From LLD-282 sp964395835 (GTDB lineage: Bacteria; Pseudomonadota; Gammaproteobacteria; Berkiellales; Berkiellaceae): a stretch of DNA of 64,000 bases. Positions within the stretch are counted from its first letter, which is position 1, and every line of letters begins with the position of its first letter. Shown piece after piece: positions 27,720 through 35,759 of this stretch. Where the stretch lies: assembly GCA_964395835.1 (NCBI GenBank), contig CAYNBJ010000002.1, forward strand, positions 62,001 through 126,000, in the 5' to 3' direction. The translations under genes were made by a program, and so were the position numbers. The notes below the pieces were generated by a model, which did not search any database, was not told where the DNA came from, and was given only the letters and a program-made list of their open reading frames with translations.

Positions 27720-28430
27720 AGAAAAACGGTTACCTATCTGTAGATAAAAGCAACATTTATTGGGAATCCTATGGGAGTGGGCGCCCATTATTGTTCTGCA
27801 TGGCGGCACGGGTCTAATAATGGATTATCTATTGCCGCACATGGCTGACCTTAAACAATTTGGTGAAGTTATATTTTATGACCAGCGTGGTACTGGCAAA
27901 TCAATCGATAGCGATATCTCTCCTGCATTTGTAAATATTGATCAATTTGTCAAAGACTTAGAAGATATTCGTGTATCATTGAACATAGAAAGGTTTTTTT
28001 GTTATCGGACACTCTTTTGGTGCTTTTCTAGCAATGAGCTATTCGATTCAATATCCACAACATTTGCTTGGCATGGTATTGCTAAGTTCATTACCTGCAG
28101 ATTTTAAAGGGCAATTAGAATTCTCTAAAGAAGCTGACAGAAGAATTTTACCCATGCAAAAAGAATTAGAAGCATGGAATAATATTGAGCTTTTTAATCA
28201 GCTCAATATCGATGAGATCAACAATGTCTACAAAAAAATCTTTACATTATATCTATATAATAAAGATAAAATCTCTGATATACAGATTGATTTTGAAGAA
28301 AAATCAGCCATAAATGGATATTTAATTGAAAGTGAGATGTCCAAACATTCTATTTTTCATGAAGACGTAAACCTTGTTTCAAAATTAACATCAGTTAACA
28401 TTCTGACACTAATAATACATGGTGCGCAGA
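27716..28430 (+). pseudogene. alpha/beta hydrolase (proline-iminopeptidase-like), frameshifted and truncated
   Basis: Pieces in three frames form one hydrolase: KKNGYLSVDKSNIYWESYGS, then VLHGGTGLIMDYLLPHMADL and VIFYDQRGTGKS, then (after a break in a T-run at about 27996) FGAFLAMSYSIQYPQHLLGM. The first break is near 27780. The C-terminus stops at LIIHG near 28420 without the family's last strand and histidine, being fused in tandem to an Lrp-type regulator. Confidence 0.75.
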
Positions 28431-28850
28431 GAGTGTGTCATGCAGGATGCAGCCCTTACGAGCACACAGTTAGGTGAGAAAGTCGGACTCTCATCTTCTG
28501 CTGCAAATGAGCGACTCAGGCGATTAAAGCAAAATGGCTATGTCAAAAAAATTACAGCACTCGTATCTGCTGAATTTATGGATATGGCGCTATGTGCTTT
28601 TATTTTTGTCACTTTAGACAAAGCGGAACATCATAAAGGTTTCTTGAAGGCAGTTGGTGGCAATAAGTCTATTTTAGAATGCCATCATGTTACAGGAGAG
28701 CATTCTTATTTGCTGAAGGTGCGCTGCTGTAGTACCAAGTCCTTAGAGCGCCTCATTACTGATTTTTTAAAAGGCCAGTGTAATGTTTCAAAAACAATGA
28801 CACAAATTGTTCTTTCATCTCATAAAGACGAAAGCCTGATTGTGGATTAA
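28419..28850 (+). CDS. Lrp/AsnC-family regulator, truncated at the N-terminus
   Basis: 143 residues open. LTSTQLGEKVGLSSSAANER then LRRLKQNGYVKKITALVSAE is the Lrp HTH, followed by the RAM/ligand domain (LECHHVTGEHSYLLKVRCCS). In intact Lrp proteins about 12-15 more residues (LD..D..IL..L) precede this point; they have been replaced by the tail of the hydrolase pseudogene. Whether the hybrid start at 28419 is used is unclear. Overlaps the ABC-F gene tail-to-tail by 4 nt. Confidence 0.7.
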   Translation: MVRRECVMQDAALTSTQLGEKVGLSSSAANERLRRLKQNGYVKKITALVSAEFMDMALCAFIFVTLDKAEHHKGFLKAVGGNKSILECHHVTGEHSYLLKVRCCSTKSLERLITDFLKGQCNVSKTMTQIVLSSHKDESLIVD

Positions 28851-30247
28851 CGCACATTAAACTTATGAACATCCACCGCTTCACTAATCCCAATCTCTTC
28901 CAGAAAATCAGCCTCATGGGAGATGACGATCATCGCTCCTGGATAAGATTTTAAAACATGTATGACGTGGTCTTTCGTCTCTAAATCAAGATTGTTGGTG
29001 ATTTCATCGAGTATCAGAAGTTTTGGTGTTTTAGCTGCAATTTCCGCCAAGCTGAGTCTTGCTTTTTCTCCACCGGAAAGCGTGCTCACAAGGGCATTCA
29101 CTTCCTCATTTTTACGGAATAAAAAGTCATTGAGATGGCGCCTTATTTCAGCATGAGACCAAGCTGGTACAAGGTCTGCTATGGTTTCAAGAACGGTTTT
29201 ATCAGGATGGAGCGTGCTATAATGTTGATCGAGATAACCAATATCCTCTCGCTTTATCACGTGCCACTCGCCAGTTTTGTAAACACTTTCATCCCCAAGG
29301 ATAGCTTTGATCAGGGTTGATTTGCCGCTGCCGTTATCGCCTGTAATGGCCATACGCTCAGGGCTTTGAAGACTTAAAGCTATGCCAGATAAGATAGGTT
29401 TACCCTCAATATAACCAACAGAGCCAGCGGATATTTGTATGATTACACCTCTACTGGTATCAGAACCTTCTATAGAAAATTTAGGAATAATAATTTCTGG
29501 AAGACGAAGATCGCTCAAGCTTTCAGCTAAATCAGATTTACGCTTATCGATAGCAGATTTTTTACAGACCGAGGTTTCTTCAGCCCTGCCAGCTTTTGCG
29601 TTACTAACAACAGTAGGCCATTTGCGCTGATCAATACTCTTTTGCCCCTTGACTTTGCTTTTAGAGCTACGCTGCTGTTCTTGCATCAGCTTGTGGTGCA
29701 TACCTTTTGACTTTCGGCTTAATAGCTCCAATTCACGTTCAACAGAGGAGCGTTTTAGCTTTACTTCATGTATATAATCATCGTAATTACCCGAGAAGAT
29801 ATGAATCTTACCGTTATCAATGTGCCATAACGTATCGGCACATTGGCGAAGTAGCTCCTTATCATGAGAGACCATCATGAGCGTGCCAGGGTAATTTTGC
29901 AGCATACGCATCAAGCTCTTGCGGTTTCGGCTATCAAGGTGATTGGTCGGCTCATCAAGCAGTAGAACATTGGGATCCAGGCTTAAAGCCTTTGTCACCG
30001 CTTTATTTAAACGTTGCCCGCCGCTTAAGACTGCATGATCAACAATTACTTGTGGAACGTAGCCAACAATCACATCTTCGTGGTGCATTGCTCCTATCAT
30101 TTTTAGCAAGCTAGATTTCCCGCTACCGTTTCTGCCAATGATGGCAATACGACTGCCGTAAGGGATTTGACAGTTAAAGTTCTCAAAGCAGGTTTTGTGG
30201 GAAAAAGAAAGATCGAGGTCTTTAATGTGAATTGGTTTATGCGTCAT
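28847..30247 (-). CDS. ABC-F family ATPase (ribosome-protection type)
   Basis: 466 residues, two ATPase domains without membrane segments. Domain 1: IAIIGRNGSGKSSLLKMIGA, VLSGGQRLNKAV and VLLLDEPTNHLDSRN. A charged linker (about 180-230) follows. Domain 2: MAITGDNGSGKSTLIKAILG, STLSGGEKARLSLAEIA and LLILDEITNNLDLETK. Short ABC-F proteins of this layout act on the ribosome, and some give resistance to ribosome-targeting antibiotics. The leader upstream shows features of translational attenuation, supporting a ribosome-linked role. Confidence 0.88.
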   Translation of the reverse strand: MTHKPIHIKDLDLSFSHKTCFENFNCQIPYGSRIAIIGRNGSGKSSLLKMIGAMHHEDVIVGYVPQVIVDHAVLSGGQRLNKAVTKALSLDPNVLLLDEPTNHLDSRNRKSLMRMLQNYPGTLMMVSHDKELLRQCADTLWHIDNGKIHIFSGNYDDYIHEVKLKRSSVERELELLSRKSKGMHHKLMQEQQRSSKSKVKGQKSIDQRKWPTVVSNAKAGRAEETSVCKKSAIDKRKSDLAESLSDLRLPEIIIPKFSIEGSDTSRGVIIQISAGSVGYIEGKPILSGIALSLQSPERMAITGDNGSGKSTLIKAILGDESVYKTGEWHVIKREDIGYLDQHYSTLHPDKTVLETIADLVPAWSHAEIRRHLNDFLFRKNEEVNALVSTLSGGEKARLSLAEIAAKTPKLLILDEITNNLDLETKDHVIHVLKSYPGAMIVISHEADFLEEIGISEAVDVHKFNVR

Positions 30248-30254
30248 GATGTAT

Positions 30255-30348
30255 TTCTCTAAAGGTCATTTTTAAGACTATTATGACAACAATAAGCAAC
30301 TTGCTTTTGTTGTGCTGCGCCCTAAAAACACAGGGCAATTTTAGAGAA
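30255..30348 (-). promoter_or_regulatory. ABC-F leader with competing hairpins (putative attenuator)
   Basis: On the minus strand a perfect 9-bp pairing TTCTCTAAA (30340-30348) with TTTAGAGAA (30255-30263) would hide the AGAG Shine-Dalgarno of the ABC-F gene. Between these arms lie hairpins GCCCT/AGGGC (30319-30336) and CAACAA..TTGTTG with inner AGCAA/TTGCT (30287-30312). The left arm contains the stop codon of a five-codon ORF. Confidence 0.55.
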
Positions 30349-30358
30349 TGATTTTCAT
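30341..30358 (-). CDS. five-residue leader peptide (MKIIL)
   Basis: ATG at 30358, codons for MKIIL, then TAA at 30341-30343. AGAGG lies 12 nt upstream of the ATG. Position between promoter and hairpin arm parallels leader peptides of macrolide-resistance genes such as msrD and erm. So short an ORF could be chance. Confidence 0.4.
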   Translation of the reverse strand: MKIIL

Positions 30359-30390
30359 GTTAGCGTAAAACCTCTGGTAAACTATATGTA

Positions 30391-30419
30391 TGTATAATAG
30401 TTTTGACCTAAGAAGTCAA
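30391..30419 (-). promoter_or_regulatory. sigma-70 promoter of the ABC-F gene
   Basis: On the minus strand TTGACT (30414-30419) and TATACA (30391-30396) with a 17-bp spacer. One of the best promoter matches in the window. The inferred leader is about 135 nt. Confidence 0.65.
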
Positions 30420-30424
30420 CAACC

Positions 30425-30673
30425 TTATTCAGCTTGATTTGCAATTTTTAGCTTATTAATCAGATTCATATAATCCTGCAGCACAGGAATAAGAGGACTT
30501 TGCTCAGGCAGTTCGGCGACTGACTGCTCGATCTTACGCCATTCAGCTTGAGTGTAATGGGGTGCTTCCGGGCAATGACTTGTCAGCACTTTCCCGAGAT
30601 TTGCGCAGCCGCTCAAGCAGACCAGACTTACCCCGATCACGATAAGATTTATTTTGTTCATCCAATTTTTCAT
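30425..30673 (-). CDS. small lipoprotein, possibly Rz1-like (o-spanin)
   Basis: 82 residues with a signal peptide and lipobox (INLIVIGVSLVCLSGCANLG, cysteine at about residue 23), then a short helical domain ending INKLKIANQAE. A second frame (30543-30737) encodes highly charged sequence (EQLRRKQAEENLEPQDSYEK) overlapping its 5' half. A lipoprotein gene overlapping the end of a charged coiled-coil gene is the layout of phage spanin genes, but the upstream partner lacks an N-terminal membrane anchor. Either a prophage scrap or an unrelated small lipoprotein. Confidence 0.45.
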   Translation of the reverse strand: MKNWMNKINLIVIGVSLVCLSGCANLGKVLTSHCPEAPHYTQAEWRKIEQSVAELPEQSPLIPVLQDYMNLINKLKIANQAE

Positions 30674-30886
30674 AAGAGTCTTGAGGCTCTAAATTTTCTT
30701 CTGCTTGTTTGCGTCTTAGCTGCTCTTTGCCCAGCATATAAGCTCAAAAAGATTGTATGAGATCCTGCAAAGATTGAAGTAGTGCTGATATCCAAAGCGG
30801 CATCACGTTTCAAGACTTCTGAACAATTTTTGCTTGGGTGTGTTTATTCATCACACGACCCACCACAAAATTTCTATATAAAAAAG

Positions 30887-31022
30887 CTGGATGAGATCAG
30901 TTTGCCTCAACCTAACCAACTCCAAACTGGGGTGGTATGGTCATGTTTTTACTCTCTGAAGCGATTATGGATGGGTAATGGGAGAGTGTCAAATGAGCGA
31001 TTTTTGATTCTCTGTAAAAGAT
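30887..31022 (+). repeat. R1 repeat, copy 2
   Basis: Contains CCTAACCAACTCCAAACTGG, CTCTCTGAAGCGATTATGGA, GGGAGAGTGTCAAATGAGCG and GATTCTCTGTAAAAGATTA. Unlike the other full-length copies it stands upstream of an ATPase gene rather than a fic gene. Confidence 0.85.
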
Positions 31023-31025
31023 TAA

Positions 31026-31066
31026 CGTGTCCATAAAATCTCTATTTGCGTGATGTTAAGTACATG
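31026..31066. promoter_or_regulatory. 41-bp palindrome, copy 5 (degenerate)
   Basis: Exactly 41 bp from CGTGTCC to GTACATG, with the central TTTGCGT resembling TTTCGT of the other copies. It follows an R1 repeat directly, as copy 4 does. Pairing is poorer than in copies 1-4. Confidence 0.5.
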
Positions 31067-31228
31067 TAATATGCACCTGGAATTACACTATATTAAAGAT
31101 GGTTATAGCAATCACTATGTCTAATAATGGCTATTAAAAAATGCCTTATATGTCCCATAGGTATCGAAATATGAAATCCATAGGACAGCATGTATAGCTT
31201 TATTAAATCTCAATAAGCTAAAAACATC

Positions 31229-31292
31229 ATCTTGAGCATTTATTTTTGACTTAATGATGTGCTCGAGATACGATGTAGTATATCTTGAGCAT
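31229..31292. promoter_or_regulatory. three half-sites upstream of the ATPase gene
   Basis: ATCTTGAGCAT occurs at 31229-31239 and again at 31282-31292. An inverted near-copy (TGCTCGAGAT, 31259-31268) lies between. The last site is 14 bp from the start codon. Looks like a repressor operator. Confidence 0.5.
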
Positions 31293-31305
31293 AATAGAGG
31301 TTGCC

Positions 31306-32745
31306 ATGTCCAATCCAGTATTTATTGGCCGAAAAGCCGAATTAGAGAGGCTAACAGCTTTATATAGAAAGAAAAACTCCAGCCTTGTCGTCGTCAAAGG
31401 GCGAAGAAGAATTGGAAAAAGTAGGCTTATAGGAGAATTTGCTAAAATATCTAACGCGCAAACATTTTGGAGTTTTGCAGGACTCGCTCCGGAAGATGGC
31501 ATCTCCGCTCAACAACAAAAGGATAATTTTGCACGGCAACTCGCATTGATGCTCAAAATCCCGCCCATGACTTTCTTGGATTGGAGTGATGCCTTTGAGC
31601 ATTTGAGCTTCCATATTAAGCCTGGGGATATCATCCTGCTTGATGAGATTTCGTGGATGGGATCAAAAGATCCAAGTTTTATTCCTAAACTCAAGGCTTG
31701 GTGGGATAAGCAAAAAATGCATGTGTTGCTTGTATTTTGTGGATCAGTATCGACCTGGATTGAAGAAAATATCCTAAAGAGTACAGCATTCTTTGGGCGC
31801 ATCAATTTAACTATCAGCTTAGAACCCTTATCTATCCCTGAAAGCGCAGAGTTCTTAAGGGCGCTCGGCATGCAGCTTTCTCATTATGATACGTACAAGT
31901 TGCTCAGCATTGTTGGCGGTGTCCCATGGTATTTGGAGCAATTCAATCCTAATTTGACGGCTGATGATAACATCAAACAACTCGCCTTTGAAAAGAATGG
32001 ATTGCTCGTTACCGAGTTTGATCGCATTTTTCATGACCTTTTTAATGGCAAGGGTGCCACCTATAAAAAAATCCTAGATAGCCTTAAAAATGGCGCCAGA
32101 ACTCTATCAGAAATAAGGCAGAGCATAGAATTTGCTCACAGCGGCACTCTGAGCCAAATGATGGATCATCTCATTGTGGCAGGCTTTGTTGTTAAACAAT
32201 CACTATGGTCGTTTAAAACCGCAAGCCCATTAAAGCAAAGTTTATACAGGATTTTAGATCCTTATATGAGATTTTATCTCAAAGTCATAGAGCCAAATCT
32301 GGGTGCTATTGCTGATGGTGGATTTGATCAAGTGCCACTCTCTACCATGCCTGGATTTGAAATACATATGGGCTTGCAACTTGAGGCATTGCTTTTACAA
32401 AACCGCACCCTATTGCTTCAAAAATTAGGCATTTCGCCCGTTGATATTGTACGTAGCGGACCTTATAGACAAACAAAAACAACCACTCAACAAGGTTGTC
32501 AAATTGATTATCTGGTGCAGTCCAAAACGAACGGCTTATTTATTTGCGAATTTAAATTTAAAAAACGTGAAATAAGTGGCGAAATCATTACCGAAATGCA
32601 AGACAAGATATCAAGATTGAAGACACCTAAGGGATTTGCAAAAGTAGCAGTGCTGTTTCATTTAAGCGGTGTTGCCTCTTCTGTCGCCATAAATCCTTAC
32701 TTTTATCGCATTGTCGATATTGTAGACTTTTTGGAAAATAATTAG
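31306..32745 (+). CDS. AAA ATPase with C-terminal DUF234 nuclease-like domain
   Basis: 479 residues from ATG 31306 with AGAGG upstream; a TTG at 31285 is less likely. Walker A SSLVVVKGRRRIGKSRLIGE (about residues 26-45) and Walker B DIILLDEISWMGSKD place it with the archaeal-type AAA family. An HTH region (GARTLSEIRQSIEF) precedes the C-terminal CQIDYLVQ...LFICEFKFKK, a PD-(D/E)XK-like pattern. Function unknown in the family; some members are proposed to act in mobile-element biology. Intact. Confidence 0.8.
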   Translation: MSNPVFIGRKAELERLTALYRKKNSSLVVVKGRRRIGKSRLIGEFAKISNAQTFWSFAGLAPEDGISAQQQKDNFARQLALMLKIPPMTFLDWSDAFEHLSFHIKPGDIILLDEISWMGSKDPSFIPKLKAWWDKQKMHVLLVFCGSVSTWIEENILKSTAFFGRINLTISLEPLSIPESAEFLRALGMQLSHYDTYKLLSIVGGVPWYLEQFNPNLTADDNIKQLAFEKNGLLVTEFDRIFHDLFNGKGATYKKILDSLKNGARTLSEIRQSIEFAHSGTLSQMMDHLIVAGFVVKQSLWSFKTASPLKQSLYRILDPYMRFYLKVIEPNLGAIADGGFDQVPLSTMPGFEIHMGLQLEALLLQNRTLLLQKLGISPVDIVRSGPYRQTKTTTQQGCQIDYLVQSKTNGLFICEFKFKKREISGEIITEMQDKISRLKTPKGFAKVAVLFHLSGVASSVAINPYFYRIVDIVDFLENN

Positions 32746-32755
32746 GTCTTTACTT

Positions 32756-33386
32756 ATAAAATTAACTTGGATCACTGATGTTCATCTTAACTTCTTGGAA
32801 AAAGACGAGAGGATAGACTTTTACCACACGCTTATTGCAACCGATAGTAATGGGGTCGTGATTAGTGGTGATATAGCGGAGGCAACATCTATAGAGTTAA
32901 TTCTTAAAGAAATGGCAAGCACTATCCAAAAGCCAATTTATTTCGTTCTTGGAAATCATGATTATTATCGTGGCAGCATAAATGATTTACGTAGTACAGT
33001 GATTTCTATCACAAAAGATGCCATTCTTATTTTGGCTACCAGAATCAGGGCCACAAAAGCTTAACAACGATGTTGTGTTACTCGGTTACGATTGTTTTGC
33101 TGATGGCCGTTACGGTGATTATGCGAACAGCCGCGTCGTTTTAAATGATAGCAGAATGATTGTTGATTTATTCAAATGCAGCGCCTTGGGTAAATATCAA
33201 CTCTTTGAAAAGATGCAGCAATTGGCAGATCAAGATGCAAAAGAATTGGAAAAGAGTATCGAGCAGGCGGTACGCTCATATAATCCCCAAAAAATAATAA
33301 TACTGATTCATGTCCCACCGTTTAGAGAAGTATGTATGCATGAAGGCAAAATCAGTAGCGACGATTATCTGCCATTCTTTAAGTGA
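32756..33386 (+). pseudogene. calcineurin-like metallophosphoesterase, broken
   Basis: Coding sequence is readable from KLTWITDVHLNFLEKDERID (metal motif D-x-H), but the codon where ATG is expected is ATA (32756). VISGDIAEA and VLGNHDYYRG follow (GD and GNHD motifs), then a frame change near 33010-33020 to FLFWLPESGPQKLNNDVVLL and IHVPPF. The protein then ends at LPFFK, well before the family's usual C-terminal GHTH motif. Its TGA overlaps the GTG of the next gene. Confidence 0.75.
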
Positions 33387-33970
33387 TAGAATTTTTACCT
33401 AAGGTGCTAACCATGGAGCACGTGAATGATTTCATACCTGCTGTTAATAGTCATCAAGATAAACATGGTTATACGTTATGGGCTGCTTGCCTAAAGGACA
33501 CTGAGGAATTGATGGGCTTTATCGGTCTCAATTACACGACTTTCGAATCCGATTTTACCCCGGCGGTTGAAGTAGGCTGGAGACTTGGCTCTCAGTATTG
33601 GGGCAAATGGTATGCCACAGAAGGCGCCAAAGCTTCCTTGGAATACGGATTTAAGAAATTTTGCCTTAAAGAAATCGTTTCTTTTACGGTGCCTGCAAAT
33701 GTTAGGTCTTTAAGAGTCATGGAAAAGATAGGCTTAAAACGAGATTTAAACGGTGATTTTGCTCATCCCAAACTCCCAGATGATCATAAACTTTCTCATC
33801 ATTTTCTGTATAGATTAAGTGCTGCTGATTATAACAATCAAGGTGCTGAAACTGCGTTCCATCCCTTGATTTATCTCATTTTCTCCATTTCGCATATCCA
33901 TCGCTACTCGGGTTTTCGTTCTCTAAAAAGTGAAGGGCTAAAAAGCACCAATCCTCTAAAACCTAGGTAA
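33383..33970 (+). pseudogene. RimJ/RimL-type GNAT, N-terminally truncated copy
   Basis: Paralogue of the GNAT pseudogene at 12467-13030: VNDFIPAVNSHQDKHGYTLW then VEVGWRLGSQYWGKWYATEG and EIVSFTVPANVRSLRVMEKI. The first about 33 residues, which form the GNAT beta1-alpha1 unit, are missing, cut exactly where the phosphoesterase ends. It runs past its natural end (LYRLSAADYNNQ) into about 35 unrelated residues. Expression from GTG 33383 is possible but an active enzyme is unlikely. Confidence 0.65.
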
Positions 33971-33983
33971 ATAGAGGGTTTGA

Positions 33984-34178
33984 GGACATGCGTACCTTCG
34001 GTCGGAGTGTTCGCATGTATTGGAGATGGAGAGGTTAAAAATAGAGATTTTGGGGATAAAATGGCAAAATTAGAGAAAGTGAGGTACGGGTCTGACGCTG
34101 AACAAAACGCTGGAAAGCTTGCAAATACTGGGGTTTCTGGATTACTTCGCTTTGCTCGCAATGACGGTGAGAAAAGTT
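33984..34178 (+). repeat. R2 repeat, copy adjoining R1 copy 3
   Basis: About 195 bp beginning GGACATGCGTACCTTCG, with TTCGCATGTATTGGAGA, GGGATAAAATGGCAAAA, AGAGAAAGTGAGGTACGGGT and ending GCTCGCAATGACGGTGAGAA. Parallels 43157-43352 along its whole length. It is followed 11 bp later by R1 copy 3. Confidence 0.85.
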
Positions 34179-34189
34179 ATTCCTCAAAA

Positions 34190-34308
34190 ATCTGGCGGAG
34201 ATTAGTTTACCGTAACCTAACCAACTCCAAACTGGGGTGGTATAGTCATGTTTTTACTCTCTGAAGCGACTATAGATGCGTACTGGGAGAGTGTCAAATG
34301 AACCATTC
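34190..34308 (+). repeat. R1 repeat, copy 3 (upstream of fic B)
   Basis: Blocks GGCGGAGATTAGTTTACCGT, CCAACTCCAAACTGGGGTGG and GGGAGAGTGTCAAATGAACC. Ends 91 bp before fic B. Confidence 0.85.
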
Positions 34309-34399
34309 TTATATATTTTATCGGCATGTTATGCTTGAATTATACGCTATTTATCGGCATAACAAATAATGAGGGATAAACTGATATTGAGCTTAGATC

Positions 34400-35500
34400 G
34401 TGCCGACAAACTTTAACCCCATGTATAATATAACCACTAGCATTGCCAAAAGTCTTATGAGAATTGAGGCTGCGAAGGAAAAGGTCGCGTTACTGCCGGT
34501 TAACCCTACAGTTCTAGCCTCGCTGCGCGAGACGGCTAAACTTTACACCACACATTATTCTACGATGATAGAAGGTAATCAGCTTAAGCCTGAGGAGATC
34601 AAAGAAGTCATCCAGCTTCAAGGACATTTTCCCGGCAGAGAGCGTGATGAGCATGAAGTAAAAGGCTATTATGCTGCTCTTGCTCAATTAGAACAATATG
34701 CCTCACAAAGCCATCCTGTTACCGAAAAGGTTATTCAAACCTTGCATGCTTTGGTGATGAGTGATGGAGGAACACGCATTAAACCAACACCTTACCGAGA
34801 TGGACAAAACGTTATTAAGGACAGCGGAACAGGAACGATTGTCTATATGCCTCCGGAAGCGAAAGATGTTCCAGGGCTTATGCGCAATTTAGTATCATGG
34901 ATTAAAGAAAATGAAGAGATACCATGCCCCATTGTCGCTGGGATTGCTCATTACCAGTTTGCGACAATTCACCCCTATTACGATGGTAATGGACGAAAAA
35001 GCAGGTTGCTGACGACCCTAATCTTGCACCTTGGTGGGTATGATTTAAAAGGCTTGTATTCTCTTGAGGAATATTATGCTAAAAACTTACTCGGATATTA
35101 TCGCGCCATCAGCATTGGTCCATCTCACAATTATTATTTTGGAAGGGCGGAAAGCGATATAACCTCTTGGGTGGAATATTTTATCGAAGGGATGGCTTTT
35201 GCTTTTGAAAAAGTTGTGACCCAGATGATTGCAAGTAATGAGAAAGGCGAAAAAGATCATTCACAGTTGCTACGCACCTTAGATCCAAAACAACGCAAAG
35301 CCTTGGAATTATTTAAAGGATACGATGTCGTTACTGCTAAACAAATAGGCGATCTATTTGGCTTCCAACCTAGAACGAATGCTGCGCTTTGCAAAAAGTG
35401 GGTTGAAGGTGGCTTTTTAGAAATAGTAGACGCCTCTAACAAAGCCAGAAAATATAAGCTAGCCGCGCCGTATGATGTTATTGTGAAAGAGAGTCTATGA
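34400..35500 (+). CDS. Fic family AMPylase-like protein B
   Basis: 366 residues, differing from fic A at only about 18 positions. Inhibitory motif STMIEGN and Fic core IHPYYDGNGRKSRL are intact; the winged-helix C-terminus is retained. The first bases before the start (TGAGCTTAGATCGTGCCGAC) are also the same as for fic A, so promoter-proximal DNA was duplicated with the gene. Most substitutions are conservative, suggesting a recent duplication of two still-functional copies. GTG start as in fic A. Followed with 4-nt overlap by a kinase stub. Confidence 0.9.
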   Translation: MPTNFNPMYNITTSIAKSLMRIEAAKEKVALLPVNPTVLASLRETAKLYTTHYSTMIEGNQLKPEEIKEVIQLQGHFPGRERDEHEVKGYYAALAQLEQYASQSHPVTEKVIQTLHALVMSDGGTRIKPTPYRDGQNVIKDSGTGTIVYMPPEAKDVPGLMRNLVSWIKENEEIPCPIVAGIAHYQFATIHPYYDGNGRKSRLLTTLILHLGGYDLKGLYSLEEYYAKNLLGYYRAISIGPSHNYYFGRAESDITSWVEYFIEGMAFAFEKVVTQMIASNEKGEKDHSQLLRTLDPKQRKALELFKGYDVVTAKQIGDLFGFQPRTNAALCKKWVEGGFLEIVDASNKARKYKLAAPYDVIVKESL

Positions 35501-35665
35501 CAACCTTCCACTCCAACATTATCAACATTTAGGGAGAAAAAGGCAAAGCGTGGCTAAATGAAAACTGCCTGAGCTTGTTGCTGCAATAGCTTCAAGGTTA
35601 GATTTGCGTGATTTAATGGAGGCCACAAAAATATTACGTACAATTATGTGAAAAAGTTGTTTCTC
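35497..35665 (+). pseudogene. APH(6)-type kinase stub, partner of fic B
   Basis: MTTFHSNIINI then a TAG where the intact copy has tyrosine, GEKGKAWLNE, a frame change, and LPELVAAIASRLDLRDL. Homology then ends and an R1 repeat follows from about 35671. Only the first about 50 codons of a 292-codon gene remain. The ATGA overlap with fic B is kept. Confidence 0.8.
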
Positions 35666-35670
35666 AATAA

Positions 35671-35755
35671 TCTGACAGAAGCTAATTTACCACAACATAA
35701 CCAACTCCAAACTGGAGCGGTATAGTCATGTTTTTCTGTGAAACGTACTGATGGT
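35671..35755 (+). repeat. R1 repeat, copy 4 (partial)
   Basis: GAAGCTAATTTACCACAACA and CCAACTCCAAACTGGAGCGG, then GGTATAGTCATGTTTTTCTG; the 3' third is missing. With copy 3 it brackets the fic B-kinase stub pair in direct orientation. Confidence 0.75.
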
Positions 35756-35759
35756 GCCA

